Of a stretch of 64,000 bases of DNA, positions 1 to 16,389 are shown piece by piece. The first letter of the stretch is position 1. Each line of letters opens with the position of its first letter. This DNA is from Sipunculus nudus (lineage: Eukaryota > Annelida > Sipuncula > Golfingiida > Sipunculidae). The position numbers and the translations under genes were made by a program. The stretch covers positions 4,387,900 to 4,451,899 of the forward strand of contig CM049322.1 in assembly GCA_026874595.1 (NCBI GenBank), written 5' to 3'. Below the pieces are notes generated by a model that saw only the letters and a list, made by a program, of their open reading frames with translations, made no database searches and was not told the DNA's origin.

Positions 1-3000
1 TATTAAGCATATAAAGTACACATAGTCTTTTATACATTATGATTCTACGTCGTGGTATTAGGCATATAAAGTACACATAATCTTTTATACCTTATGATTC
101 TACGTCGTGGTATTAGGCATATAAAGTACAAATAGTCTTTTATACATTATGATTCTACGTCGTGGTATTAGGCATATAAAGTACACATAGTCTTTTATAC
201 ATTATGATTCTACGTCGTGGTATTAGGCATATAAAATACACATAGTCTTTTATACATTATGATTCTACGTCGTGGTATTAAGCATATAAAGTACACATAG
301 TCTTTTATACATTATGATTCTACGTCGTGGTATTAGGCATATAAAGTACACATAGTCTTTTATACATTATGATTCCACGTCGTGGTATTAAGCATATAAA
401 GTACACATAGTCTTTTATACATTATGATTCTACGTCGTGGTATTAGGCATATAAAGTACACATAATCTTTTATACATTATGATTCTACGTCGTGGTATTA
501 AGCATATAAAGTACACATAATCTTTTATACCTTATGATTCTACGTCGTGGTATTAGGCATATAAAGTACACATAGTCTTTTATACATTATGATTCTACGT
601 CGTGGTATTAGGCATATAAAGTACACATAGTCTTTTATACATTATGATTCTACGTCGTGGTATTAAGCATATAAAGTACACATAGTCTTTTATACATTAT
701 GATTCTACGTCGTGGTATTAGGCATATAAAGTACACATAGTCTTTTATACATTATGATTCTACGTCGTGGTATTAAGCATATAAAGTACACATAATCTTT
801 TATACATTATGATTCTACGTCGTGGTATTAAGCATATAAAGTACACATAGTCTTTTATACATTATGATTCTACGTCGTGGTATTAGGCATATAAAGTACA
901 CATAATCTTTTATACCTTATGATTCTACGTCGTGGTATTAGGCATATAAAGTACACATAGTCTTTTATAAATTATGATTCTACGTCGTGGTATTAGGCAT
1001 ATAAAATACACATAGTCTTTTATACATTATTATTCTACGTCGTGGTATTAAGCATATAAAGTACACATAGTCTTTTATACATTATGATTCTACGTCGTGG
1101 TATTAAGCATATAAAGTACACATAGTCTTTTATACATTATGATTCTACGTCGTGGTATTAAGCATATAAAGTACACATAATCTTTTATACCTTATGATTC
1201 TACGTCGTGGTATTAGGCATATAAAGTACACATAATCTTTTATACATTTTGATTCTACGTCGTGGTATTAAGCATATAAAGTACACATAGTCTTTTATAC
1301 ATTATGATTCTACGTCGTGGTATTAGGCATATAAAGTACACATAGTCTTTTATACATTATGATTCTACGTCGTGGTATTAGGCATATAAAGTACACATAG
1401 TCTTTTATACATTATGATTCTACGTCGTGGTATTAGGCATATAAAGTACACATAGTCTTTTATACATTATGATTCTACGTCATGGTATTAAGCATATAAA
1501 GTACACATAGTCTTTTATACATTATGATTCTACGTCGTGGTATTAGGCATATAAAGTACACATAGTCTTTTATACATTATGATTCTACGTCGTGGTATTA
1601 GGCATATAAAGTACACATAGTCTTTTATACATTATGATTCTACGTCGTGGTATTAGGCATATAAAGTACACATAGTCTTTTATACATTATGATTCTACGT
1701 CATGGTATTAAGCATATAAAGTACACATAGTCTTTTATACATTATGATTCTACGTCGTGGTATTAGGCATATAAAGTACACATAATCTTTTATACATTAT
1801 GATTCTACGTCGTGGTATTAGGCATATAAAGTACACATAGTCTTTTATACATTATGATTCTACGTCGTGGTATTAGGCATATAAAATACACATAGTCTTT
1901 TATACATTATGATTCTACGTCGTGGTATTAAGCATATAAAGTACACATAGTCTTTTATACATTATGATTCTACGTCGTGGTATTAGGCATATAAAGTACA
2001 CATAGTCTTTTATACATTATGATTCCACGTCGTGGTATTAAGCATATAAAGTACACATAGTCTTTTATACATTATGATTCTACGTCGTGGTATTAGGCAT
2101 ATAAAGTACACATAATCTTTTATACATTATGATTCTACGTCGTGGTATTAAGCATATAAAGTACACATAATCTTTTATACCTTATGATTCTACGTCGTGG
2201 TATTAGGCATATAAAGTACACATAGTCTTTTATACATTATGATTCCACGTCGTGGTATTAAGCATATAAAGTACAAATAGTCTTTTATACATTATGATTC
2301 TACGTCGTGGTATTAGGCATATAAAATACACATAGTCTTTTATACATTATGATTCTACGTCGTGGTATTAAGCATATGAAGTACACATAATCTTTTATAC
2401 ATTATGATTCTACGTCGTGGTATTAAGCATATAAAGTACACATAATCTTTTATACATTATGATTCTACGTCGTGGTATTAAGCATATAAAGTACACATAG
2501 TCTTTTATACATTATGATTCTACGTCGTGGTATTAAGCATATGAAGTACACATAATCTTTTATACATTATGATTCTACGTCGTGGTATTAAGCATATAAA
2601 GTACACATAGTCTTTTATACATTATGATTCCACGTCGTGGTATTAAGCATATAAAGTACACATAGTCTTTTATACATTATGATTCTACGTCGTGGTATTA
2701 GGCATATAAAGTACACATAGTCTTTTATACATTATGATTCTACGTCGTGGTATTAGGCATATAAAGTACACATAGTCTTTTATACATTATGATTCTACGT
2801 CGTGGTATTAAGCATATAAAGTACACATAGTCTTTTATACATTATGATTCTACGTCGTGGTATTAGGCATATAAAATACACATAGTCTTTTATACATTAT
2901 GATTCTACGTCGTGGTATTAAGCATATGAAGTACACATAATCTTTTATACATTATGATTCTACGTCGTGGTATTAAGCATATAAAGTACACATAGTCTTT

Positions 3001-5275
3001 TATACATTATGATTCCACGTCGTGGTATTAAGCATATAAAGTACACATAGTCTTTTATACATTATGATTCTACGTCGTGGTATTAAGCATATAAAGTACA
3101 CATAATCTTTTATACCTTATGATTCTACGTCGTGGTATTAGGCATATAAAGTACACATAGTCTTTTATACATTATGATTCTACGTCATGGTATTAAGCAT
3201 ATAAAGTACACATAGTCTTTTATACATTATGATTCTACGTCGTGGTATTAGGCATATAAAATACACATAGTCTTTTATACATTATGATTCTACGTCGTGG
3301 TATTAAGCATATGAAGTACACATAATCTTTTATACATTATGATTCTACGTCGTGGTATTAGGCATATAAAATACACATAGTCTTTTATACATTATGATTC
3401 TACGTCGTGGTATTAAGCATATGAAGTACACATAATCTTTTATACATTATGATTCTACGTCGTGGTATTAAGCATATAAAGTACAAATAGTCTTTTATAC
3501 ATTATGATTCCACGTCGTGGTATTAAGCATATAAAGTACAAATAGTCTTTTATACATTATGATTCTACGTCGTGGTATTAGGCATATAAAATACACATAG
3601 TCTTTTATACATTATGATTCTACGTCGTGGTATTAAGCATATGAAGTACACATAATCTTTTATACATTATGATTCTACGTCGTGGTATTAAGCATATGAA
3701 GTACACATAATCTTTTATACATTATGATTCTACGTCGTGGTATTAAGCATATAAAGTACACATAGACTTTCATACATTATGATTCTACGTCGTGGTATTA
3801 AGCATATAAAGTACACATAGTCTTTTATACATTATGATTCTACGTCGTGGTATTAGGCATATAAAGTACACATAGTCTTTTATACATTATGATTCTACGT
3901 CGTGGTATTAAGCATATAAAGTACACATAGTCTTTTATACATTATGATTCTACGTCGTGGTATTAAGCATATAAAGTACACATAGTCTTTTATACATTAT
4001 GATTCTACGTCGTGGTATTAAGCATATAAAGTACACATAGTCTTTTATACATTATGATTCTACGTCGTGGTATTAGGCATATAAAGTACACATAATCTTT
4101 TATACATTATGATTCTACGTCGTGGTATTAAGCATATAAAGTACACATAATCTTTTATACCTTATGATTCTACGTCGTGGTATTAGGCATATAAAGTACA
4201 CATAGTCTTTTATACATTATGATTCTACGTCGTGGTATTAGGCATATAAAGTACACATAGTCTTTTATACATTATGATTCTACGTCGTGGTATTAGGCAT
4301 ATAAAGTACACATAATCTTTTATACATTATGATTCCACGTCGTGGTATTAAGCATATAAAGTACACATAATCTTTTATACATTATGATTCTACGTCGTGG
4401 TATTAGGCATATAAAGTACACATAATCTTTTATACATTATGATTCCACGTCGTGGTATTAGGCATATAAAGTACACATAGTCTTTTATACATTATGATTC
4501 TACGTCGTGGTATTAGGCATATAAAGTACACATAATCTTTTATACATTATGATTCCACGTCGTGGTATTAAGCATATAAAGTACAAATAGTCTTTTATAC
4601 ATTATGATTCTACGTCGTGGTATTAGGCATATAAAATACACATAGTCTTTTATACATTATGATTCTACGTCGTGGTATTAAGCATATAAAGTACACATAG
4701 TCTTTTATACATTATGATTCTACGTCGTGGTATTAAGCATATAAAGTACACATAGTCTTTTATACATTATGATTCTACGTCGTGGTATTAAGCATATAAA
4801 GTACACATAGTCTTTTATACATTATGATTCTACGTCGTGGTATTAGGCATATAAAGTACACATAATCTTTTATACATTATGATTCTACGTCGTGGTATTA
4901 AGCATATAAAGTACACATAATCTTTTATACCTTATGATTCTACGTCGTGGTATTAGGCATATAAAGTACACATAGTCTTTTATACATTATGATTCTACGT
5001 CGTGGTATTAGGCATATAAAGTACACATAGTCTTTTATACATTATGATTCTACGTCGTGGTATTAGGCATATAAAGTACAAATAGTCTTTTATACATTAT
5101 GATTCTACGTCGTGGTATTAGGCATATAAAGTACACATAGTCTTTTATACATTATGATTCTACGTCGTGGTATTAGGCATATAAAGTACACATAATCTTT
5201 TATACATTATGATTCCACGTCGTGGTATTAAGCATATAAAGTACACATAGTCTTTTATACATTATGATTCTACGT

Positions 5276-7105
5276 CGTGGTATTAGGCATATAAAATACA
5301 CATAGTCTTTTATACATTATGATTCTACGTCGTGGTATTAAGCATATAAAGTACACATAGTCTTTTATACATTATGATTCTACGTCGTGGTATTAGGCAT
5401 ATAAAGTACACATAGTCTTTTATACATTATGATTCCACGTCATGGTATTAAGCATATAAAGTACACATAGTTTTTTTATACATTATGATTCTACGTCGTG
5501 GTATTAGGCATATAAAGTACACATAGTCTTTTATACATTATGATTCTACGTCGTGGTATTAGGCATAAAAATACACATAGTCTTTTATACATTATGTTTC
5601 TACGTCGTGGTATTAAGCATATAAAGTACACATAGTCTTTTATACATTATGATTCTACGTCGTGGTATTAGGCATATAAAGTACACATAGTCTTTTATAC
5701 ATTATGATTCTACGTCGTGGTATTAGGCATATAAAATACACATAGTCTTTTATACATTATGATTCTACGTCGTGGTATTAAGCATATAAAGTACACATAG
5801 TCTGTTATACATTATGATTCTACGTCGTGGTATTAGGCATATAAAGTACACATAGTCTTTTATACATTATGATTCTACGTCGTGGTATTAGGCATATAAA
5901 ATACACATAGTCTTTTATACATTATGATTCTACGTCGTGGTATTAAGCATGTAAAGTACACATAGTCTTTTATACATTATGATTCTACGTCATGGTATTA
6001 AGCATGTAAAGTACACATAGTCTTTTATACATTTTGATTCTACGTCGTGGTATTAGGCATATAAAGTACACATAGTCTTTTATACATTATGATTCTACGT
6101 CGTGGTATTAGGCATATAAAGTACAAATAGTCTTTTATACATTATGATTCTACGTCGTGGTATTAGGCATATAAAATACACATAGTCTTTTATACATTAT
6201 GATTCTACGTCGTGGTATTAAGCATATAAAGTACACATAGTCTTTTATACATTATGATTCTACGTCATGGTATTAAGCATGTAAAGTACACATAGTCTTT
6301 TATACATTTTGATTCTACGTCGTGGTATTAGGCATATAAAGTACACATAGTCTTTTATACATTATGATTCTACGTCGTGGTATTAGGCATATAAAGTACA
6401 AATAGTCTTTTATACATTATGATTCTACGTCGTGGTATTAGGCATATAAAATACACATAGTCTTTTATACATTATGATTCTACGTCGTGGTATTAAGCAT
6501 ATAAAGTACACATAGTCTTTTATACATTATGATTCTACGTCGTGGTATTAGGCATATAAAGTACACATAGTCTTTTATACATTATGATTCCACGTCATGG
6601 TATTAAGCATATAAAGTACACATAGTTTTTTTATACATTATGATTCTACGTCGTGGTATTAGGCATATAAAGTACACATAGTCTTTTATACATTATGATT
6701 CTACGTCGTGGTATTAGGCATAAAAATACACATAGTCTTTTATACATTATGTTTCTACGTCGTGGTATTAAGCATATAAAGTACACATAGTCTTTTATAC
6801 ATTATGATTCTACGTCGTGGTATTAGGCATATAAAGTACACATAGTCTTTTATACATTATGATTCTACGTCGTGGTATTAGGCATATAAAATACACATAG
6901 TCTTTTATACATTATGATTCTACGTCGTGGTATTAAGCATATAAAGTACACATAGTCTGTTATACATTATGATTCTACGTCGTGGTATTAGGCATATAAA
7001 GTACACATAGTCTTTTATACATTATGATTCTACGTCGTGGTATTAGGCATATAAAATACACATAGTCTTTTATACATTATGATTCTACGTCGTGGTATTA
7101 AGCAT
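5276..7105. repeat. Higher-order duplication inside the 55-bp satellite, offset 1,155 bp
   Basis: Rare monomer variants recur in the same order 1,155 bp apart, which is exactly 21 monomers. These are the long T tract (about 5,470 and 6,625), the shortened GGCATAAAAATAC (5,561 and 6,716), ATTATGTTTCTACG, and TCTGTTATAC (about 5,801 and 6,957). The match covers roughly 5,276-5,950 against 6,431-7,105 and then breaks at an AGCATGTAAAG difference. This points to a recent block duplication within the array. Confidence 0.8.
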
Positions 7106-7679
7106 ATAAAGTACACATAGTCTTTTATACATTATGATTCTACGTCGTGGTATTAGGCATATAAAGTACACATAGTTTTTATACATTATGATTCTACGTC
7201 ATGGTATTAGGCATATAAAGTACACATAGTCTTTTATACATTATGATTCTACGTCGTGGTATAAGGCATATAAAGTACACATAGTCTTTTATACATTATG
7301 ATTCTACGTCATGGTATTAAGCATATAAAGTACACATAGTTTTTTATACATTATGATTCTACGTCATGTTATTAAGCATATAAAGTACACATAGTCTTTT
7401 ATACATTATGATTCTACGTCGTGGTATTAGGTATATAAAGTACACATAGTCTTTTATACATTATGATTCTACGTCGTGGTATTAGGCATATAAAGTAGAC
7501 ATAGTCTTTTATACATTATGATTCTACGTCGTGGTATTAAGCATATAAAGTACACATAGTCTTTTATACATTATGATTCTACGTCATGGTATTAGGCATA
7601 TAAAGTACACATAGTCTTTTCTACATTATGATTCTACGTCGTGGTATTAGGCATATAAAGTACACATAGTCTTTTATAC

Positions 7680-10600
7680 ATTATGATTCTACATCATGGT
7701 ATTAAGCATATAAAGTACACATAGTTTTTTTATACATTATGATTCTACGTCATGGTATTAAGTATATAAAGTACACATAGTCTTTTATACATTATGATTC
7801 TACGTCGTGGTATTAGGCATATAAAGTACACATAGTCTTTTATACATTATGATTCTACGTCCTGGTATTAAGCATATAAAGTACACATAGTCTGTTATAC
7901 ATTATGATTCTACGTCGTGGTATTAAGCATATAAAGTACACATAGTTTTTTTTATACATTATGATTCTACGTCATGGTATTAAGCATATAAAGTACACAT
8001 AGTCTTTTATACATTATGATTCTACGTCGTGGTATTAGGCATATAAAGTACACATAGTCTTTTATACATTATGATTCTACGTCGTGGTATTAAGCATATA
8101 AAGTACACATAGTCTTTTATACATTATGATTCTACGTCATGGTATTAAGCATATAAAGTACACATAATCTTTTATACATTATGATTCTACGTCGTGGTAT
8201 TAAGCATATAAAGTAAACATAGTCTTTTATACATTATGATTCTACGTCGTGGTATTAGGCATATAAAGTACACATAGTCTTTTATACATTATGATTCTAC
8301 GTCGTGGTATTAAGCATATAAAGTACACATAGTCTTTTATACATTATGATTCTACGTCATGGTATTAAGCATATAAAGTACACATAGTCTTTTATACATT
8401 ATGATTCTACGTCGTGGTATTAAGCATATAAAGTACACATAGTCTTTTATACATTATGATTCTACGTCGTGGTATTAGGCATATAAAGTACACATAGTCT
8501 TTTATACATTATGATTCTACGTCGTGGTATTAGGCATATAAAGTACACATAGTCTTTTATACATTATGATTCTACGTCGTGGTATTAAGCATATAAAGTA
8601 CACATAGTTTTTTTATACATTATGATTCTACGTCGTGGTATTAAGCATATAAAGTACACATAGTTTTTTATACATTATGATTCTACGTCGTGGTATTAAG
8701 CATATAAAGTACACATAGTTTTTTATACATTATGATTCTACGTCGTGGTATTAAGCATATAAAGTACACATAGTCTTTTATACATTTTGATTCTACGTCG
8801 TGGTATTAAGCATATAAAGTACACATAGTCTTTTATACATTTTGATTCTACGTCGTGGTATTAAGCATATAAAGTACACATAGTTTTTTTATACATTATG
8901 ATTCTACGTCGTGGTATTAAGCATATAAAGTACACATAGTTTTTTATACATTATGATTCTACGTCGTGGTATTAGGCATATAAAGTACACATAGTCTTTT
9001 ATACATTATGATTCTACGTCGTGGTATTAAGCATATAAAGTACACATAGTCATTTATACATTTTGATTCTACGTCGTGGTATTAAGCATATAAAGTACAT
9101 ATAGTCTTTTATGCATTATGATTCTACGTCATGGTATTAAGCATATAAAGTACACATAGTTTTTTTATACATTATGATTCTACGTCGTGGTATTAAGCAT
9201 ATAAAGTACACATAGTCTTTTATACATTATGATTCTACGTCGTGGTATTAAGCATATAAAGTACACATAGTCTTTTATACATTATGATTCTACGTCGTGG
9301 TATTAAGCATATAAAGTACACATAGTCTTTTATACATTATGATTCTACGTCGTGGTATTAGGCATATAAAGTACACAGTCTTTTATACATTATGATTCTA
9401 CGTCGTGGTATTAAGCATATAAAGTACACATAGTTTTTTTATACATTATGATTCTACGTCGTGGTATTAAGCATATAAAGTACACATAGTCTTTTATACA
9501 TTATGATTCTACGTCGTGGTATTAGGCATATAAAGTACACATAGTCTTTTATACATTATGATTCTACGTCGTGGTATTAAGCATATAAAGTACACATAGT
9601 TTTTTTATACATTATGATTCTACGTCGTGGTATTAAGCATATAAAGTACACATAGTCTTTTATACATTATGATTCTACGTCGTGGTATTAAGCATATAAA
9701 GTACAAATAGTCTTTTATACATTATGATTCTACGTCGTGGTATTAAGCATATAAAGTACACATAGTCTTTTATACATTATGATTCTACGTCGTGGTATTA
9801 AGCATATAAAGTACACATAGTCTTTTATACATTATGATTCTACGTCGTGGTATTAGGCATATAAAGTACACATAGTCTTTTATACATTATGATTCTACGT
9901 CGTGGTATTAAGCATATAAAGTACACATAGTTTTTTTATACATTATGATTCTAGGTCGTGGTATTAAGCATATAAAGTACACATAGTCTTTTATACATTA
10001 TGATTCTACGTCGTGGTATTAGGCATATAAAATACACATAGTCTTTTATACATTATGATTCTACGTCGTGGTATTAGGCATATAAAGTACACATAGTCTT
10101 TTATACATTATGATTCTACATCATGGTATTAAGCATATAAAGTACACAAAGTTTTTTTATACATTATGATTCTACGTCATGGTATTAAGCATATAAAGTA
10201 CACATAGTCTTTTATACATTATGATTCTACGTCGTGGTATTAGGCATATAAAGTACACATAGTCTTTTATACATTATGATTCTACGTCATGGTATTAAGC
10301 ATATAAAGTACACATAGTCTGTTATACATTATGATTCTACGTCGTGGTATTAAGCATATAAAGTACACATAGTTTTTTTTATACATTATGATTCTACGTC
10401 ATGGTATTAAGCATATAAAGTAAACATAGTCTTTTATACATTATGATTCTACGTCGTGGTATTAGGCATATAAAGTACACATAGTCTTTTATACATTATG
10501 ATTCTACGTCGTGGTATTAAGCATATAAAGTACACATAGTCTTTTATACATTATGATTCTACGTCATGGTATTAAGCATATAAAGTACACATAGTCTTTT

Positions 10601-11060
10601 ATACATTATGATTCTACGTCGTGGTATTAAGCATATAAAGTACACATAGTCTTTTATACATTATGATTCTACGTCGTGGTATTAAGCATATAAAGTACAC
10701 ATAGTTTTTTTATACATTATGATTCTACGTCGTGGTATTAAGCATATAAAGTACACATAGTTTTTTATACATTATGATTTTACGTCGTGGTATTAAGCAT
10801 ATAAAGTACACATAGTTTTTTATACATTATGATTCTACGTCGTGGTATTAAGCATATAAAGTACACATAGTCTTTTATACATTTTGATTCTACGTCGTGG
10901 TATTAAGCATATAAAGTACACATAGTTTTTTTATACATTATGATTCTACGTCGTGGTATTAAGCATATAAAGTACACATAGTTTTTTATACATTATGATT
11001 CTACGTCGTGGTATTAAGCATATAAAGTACACATAGTCTTTTATACATTTTGATTCTACG
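7680..11060. repeat. Second block duplication in the 55-bp satellite, offset about 2,427 bp
   Basis: The marker variant TCTACATCATGG occurs at about 7,690 and 10,116. TCTGTTATAC occurs at about 7,891 and 10,319, and AAGTAAACATAG at about 8,210 and 10,425. The same order of variants with one offset indicates a duplicated block. A related but less complete succession appears again near 12,850-13,190. Boundaries are approximate because they were judged by eye. Confidence 0.6.
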
Positions 11061-14000
11061 TCTTGGTATTAAGCATATAAAGTACACATAGTTTTTTTAT
11101 ACATTTTGATTCTACGTCGTGGTATTAAGCATATAAAGTACACATAGTTTTTTATACATTATGATTCTACGTCGTGGTATTAAGCATATAAAGTACACAT
11201 AGTCTTTTATACATTTTGATTCTACGTCGTGGTATTAAGCATATATAGTACACATAGTCTTTTATACATTTTGATTCTACGTCGTGGTATTAAGCATATA
11301 AAGTACACATAGTTTTTTTATACATTATGATTCTACGTCGTGGTATTAAGCATATAAAGTACACATAGTTTTTTATACATTATGATTCTACGTCGTGGTA
11401 TTAGGCATATAAAGTACACATAGTCTTTTATACATTATGATTCTACGTCGTGGTATTAAGCATATAAAGTACACATAGTTTTTTTATACATTATGATTCT
11501 ACGTCGTGGTATTAAGCATATAAAGTACACATAGTCTTTTATACATTATGATTCTACGTCGTGGTATTAAGCATATAAAGTACACATAGTTTTTTTATAC
11601 ATTATGATTCTACGTCGTGGTATTAAGCATATAAAGTACACATAGTCTTTTATACATATGATTCTACGTCGTGGTATTAAGCATATAAAGTACACATAGT
11701 CTTTTATACATTATGATTCTACGTCGTGGTATTAAGCATATAAAGTACACATAGTCTTTTATACATTATGATTCTACGTCGTGGTATTAAGCATATAAAG
11801 TACACATAGTCTTTTATACATTATGATTCTACGTCGTGGTATTAGGCATATAAAGTACACAGTCTTTTATACATTATGATTCTACGTCGTGGTATTAAGC
11901 ATATAAAGTACACATAGTTTTTTTATACATTATGATTCTACGTCGTGGTATTAAGCATATAAAGTACACATAGTCTTTTATACATTATGATTCTACGTCG
12001 TGGTATTAGGCATATAAAGTACACATAGTCTTTTATACATTATGATTCTACGTCGTGGTATTAGGCATATAAAGTACACATAGTCTTTTATACATTATGA
12101 TTCTACGTCGTGGTATTAAGCATATAAAGTACACATAGTTTTTTTATACATTATGATTCTACGTCGTGGTATTAAGCATATAAAGTACACATAGTCTTTT
12201 ATACATTATGATTCTACGTCGTGGTATTAAGCATATAAAGTACAAATAGTCTTTTATACATTATGATTCTACGTCGTGGTATTAAGCATATAAAGTACAC
12301 ATAGTCTTTTATACATTATGATTCTACGTCGTGGTATTAGGCATATAAAGTACACATAGTCTTTTATACATTATGATTCTACGTCGTGGTATTAGGCATA
12401 TAAAGTACACATAGTCTTTTATACATTATGATTCTAAGTCGTGGTATTAAGCATATAAAGTACACATAGTTTTTTTATACATTATGATTCTAGGTCGTGG
12501 TATTAAGCATATAAAGTACACATAGTCTTTTATACATTATGATTCTACGTCGTGGTATTAGGCATATAAAATACACATAGTCTTTTATACATTATGATTC
12601 TACGTCGTGGTATTAGGTATATAAAGTACACATAGTCTTTTATACATTATGATTCTACGTCGTGGTATTAGGCATATAAAGTAGACATAGTCTTTTATAC
12701 ATTATGATTCTACGTCGTGGTATTAAGCATATAAAGTACACATAGTCTTTTATACATTATGATTCTACGTCATGGTATTAGGCATATAAAGTACACATAG
12801 TCTTTTATACATTATGATTCTACGTCGTGGTATTAGGCATATAAAGTACACATAGTCTGTTATACATTATGATTCTACGTCATGGTATTAAGCATATAAA
12901 GTACACATAGTTTTTTTTTATACATTATGATTCTACGTCATGGTATTAAGCATATAAAGTACACATAGTCTTTTATACATTATGATTCTACGTCGTGGTA
13001 TTAGGCATATAAAGTACACATAGTCTTTTATACATTATGATTCTACGTCGTGGTATTAAGCATATAAAGTACACATAGTCTTTTATACATTATGATTCTA
13101 CGTCATGGTATTAAGCATATAAAGTACACATAATCTTTTATACATTATGATTCTACGTTGTGGTATTAAGCATATAAAGTAAACATAGTCTTTTATACAT
13201 TATGATTCTACGTCGTGGTATTAGGCATATAAAGTACACAGTCTTTTATACATTATGATTCTACGTCGTGGTATTAAGCATATAAAGTACACATAGTTTT
13301 TTTATACATTATGATTCTACGTCGTGGTATTAAGCATATAAAGTACACATAGTCTTTTATACATTATGATTCTACGTCGTGGTATTAGGCATATAAAGTA
13401 CACATAGTCTTTTATACATTATGATTCTACGTCGTGGTATTAGGCATATAAAGTACACATAGTCTTTTATACATTATGATTCTACGTCGTGGTATTAAGC
13501 ATATAAAGTACACATAGTTTTTTTATACATTATGATTCTACGTCGTGGTATTAAGCATATAAAGTACACATAGTCTTTTATACATTATGATTCTACGTCG
13601 TGGTATTAGGCATATAAAGTACACATAGTCTTTTATACATTATGATTCTACGTCGTGGTACTAAGCATATAAAGTACACATAGTTTTTTTATACATTATG
13701 ATTCTACGTCGTGGTATTAAGCATATAAAGTACACATAGTTTTTTTATACATTATGATTCTACGTCGTGGTATTAAGCATATAAAGTACACATAGTCTTT
13801 TATACATTATGATTCTACGTCGTGGTATTAGGCATATAAAGTACACATAGTCTTTTATACATTATGATTCTACGTCGTGGTATTAAGCATATAAAGTACA
13901 CATAGTTTTTTTATACATTATGATTCTACGTCGTGGTATTAAGCATATAAAGTACACATAGTCTTTTATACATTATGATTCTACGTCGTGGTATTAGGCA

Positions 14001-16389
14001 TATAAAGTACACATAGTCTTTTATACATTATGATTCTACGTCGTGGTATTAGGCATATAAAGTACACATAGTCTTTTATACATTATGATTCTACGTCGTG
14101 GTATTAAGCATATAAAGTACACATAGTTTTTTTATACATTATGATTCTACGTCGTGGTATTAAGCATATAAAGTACACATAGTCTTTTATACATTATGAT
14201 GCTACGTCGTGGTATTAAGCATATAAAGTACAAATAGTCTTTTATACATTATGATTCTACGTCGTGGTATTAAGCATATAAAGTACACATAGTCTTTTAT
14301 ACATTATGATTCTACGTCGTGGTATTAAGCATATAAAGTACACATAGTCTTTTATACATTATGATTCTACGTCGTGGTATTAGGCATATAAAGTACACAT
14401 AGTCTTTTATACATTATGATTCTACGTCGTGGTATTAAGCATATAAAGTACACATAGTTTTTTTATACATTATGATTCTACGTCGTGGTATTAAGCATAT
14501 AAAGTACACATAGTCTTTTATACATTATGATTCTACGTCGTGGTATTAGGCATATAAAGTACACATAGTCTTTTATACATTATGATTCTACGTCGTGGTA
14601 TTAGGCATATAAAGTACACATAGTCTTTTATACATTATGATTCTACGTCGTGGTATTAAGCATATAAAATACACATAGATTTTTATATATTATGATTCTA
14701 CGTCGTGGTATTAGGCATATAAAGTACACATAGTCTTTTATACATTATGATTCTACGTCGTGGTATTAGGCATATAAAGTACACATAGTCTTTTATACAT
14801 TATGATTCTACGTCGTGGTATTAAGCATATAAAGTACACATAGTCTTTTATACATTATGATTATACGTCGTGGTATTAAGCATATAAAGTACACATAGTT
14901 TTTTTATACATTATGATTCTACGTCGTGGTATTAAGCATATAAAGTACACATAGTCTTTTATACATTATGATTCTACGTCGTGGTATTAGGCATATAAAG
15001 TACACATAGTCTTTTATACATTATGATTCTACGTCGTGGTATTAGGCATATAAAGTACACATAGTCTTTTATACATTATGATTCTACGTCGTGGTATTAA
15101 GCATATAAAGTACACATTGTTTTTTTTATACATTATGATTCTACGTCGTGGTATTAAGCATATAAAGTACACATAGTCTTTTATACATTATGATTCCACG
15201 TCGTGGTATTAAGCATATAAAGTACACATAGTTTTTTTATACATTATGATTCTACGTCGTGGTATTAAGCATATAAAGTACACATAGTCTTTTATACATT
15301 ATGATTCTACGTCGTGGTAATAGGCATATAAAGTACACATAGTTTTTTTATACATTATGATTCTACGTCGTGGTATTAAGCATATAAAGTACACATAGTT
15401 TTTTTATACATTATGATTCTACGTCGTGGTATTAAGCATATAAAGTACATATAGTCTTTTATACATTATGGTTCTACGTCGTGGTATTAGGCATATAAAG
15501 TACACATAGTCTTTTATACATTATTATTCTACGTCGTGGTATTAAGTATATAAAGTACACATAGTTTTTTTTATACATTATGATTCTACGTCGTGGTATT
15601 AAGCATATAAAGTACACATAGTCTTTTATACATTATGATTCTACGTCGTGGTATTAGGCATATAAAGTACACATAGTCTTTTATACATTTTGATTCTAGG
15701 TCGTGGTATTAAGCATATAAAGTACACATAGTTTTTTATACATTATGATTCTACGTCGTGGTATTAAGCATATAAAGTACACATAGTCTTTTATACATTA
15801 TGATTCTACGTCGTGGTATTAGGCATATAAAGTACACATAGTCTTTTATACATTATGATTCTACGTCGTGGTATTAAGCATATAAAGTACACATAGTCTT
15901 TTATACATTATGATTCTACGTCGTGGTATTAGGCATATAAAGTACACATAGTCTTTTATACATTATGATTCTACGTCGTGGTATTAGGCATATAAAGTAC
16001 ACATAGTCTTTTATACATTATGATTCCACGTCGTGGTATTAAGCATATAAAGTACACATAGTTTTTTATACATTATGATTCTACGTCGTGGTATTAACAG
16101 ATAGTCTTTTATACATTATGATTCTACGTCGTGGTATTAAGCATATAAAGTACACATAGTCTTTTATACATTATGATTCTACGTCGTAGTATTAAGCATG
16201 TAAAGTACATATAGTCTTTTACACATTATGATTCTACGTGGTGGTATTAAGCATATAAAGTACACATAGTCTTTTATACATTATGATTCTACGTCATGGT
16301 ATTTAGCATATAAAGTAAACATCGTCTTTCTCCTAGATTAAATGTTTTACCGATCTCTCAGTACTAGCTTCTCAAATCGATATCTGACC

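Larger units (their letters stand above)
1..16328. repeat. 55-bp satellite DNA array, about 297 monomers, truncated by the left edge
   Basis: Every monomer is readable as TATTARGCATATAAAG followed by an AT-rich middle and ending ACGTCGTGG, with a strict 55-bp period. Variation sits at few sites: A or G in TATTARGC, ACACATAG or ACACATAA or ACAAATAG, TCTTTTATA or a 6-9 T tract, ATTATG or ATTTTG, and CGTGG or CATGG. Up to about 5.46 kb the array has no indels. From there to the right end, T-tract length variants become common and shift the period by 1-3 bases. There is no unique sequence between monomers, so it is not a CRISPR array. The right edge decays: a shortened monomer lies near 16,100 and divergent ones reach 16,328. 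A pericentromeric or heterochromatic location is possible but not shown. Confidence 0.97.

Noticed and set aside
1-16328. CRISPR-like regular array
   Set aside because: The monomers follow each other without any unique spacers and the host is eukaryotic. This is satellite DNA.
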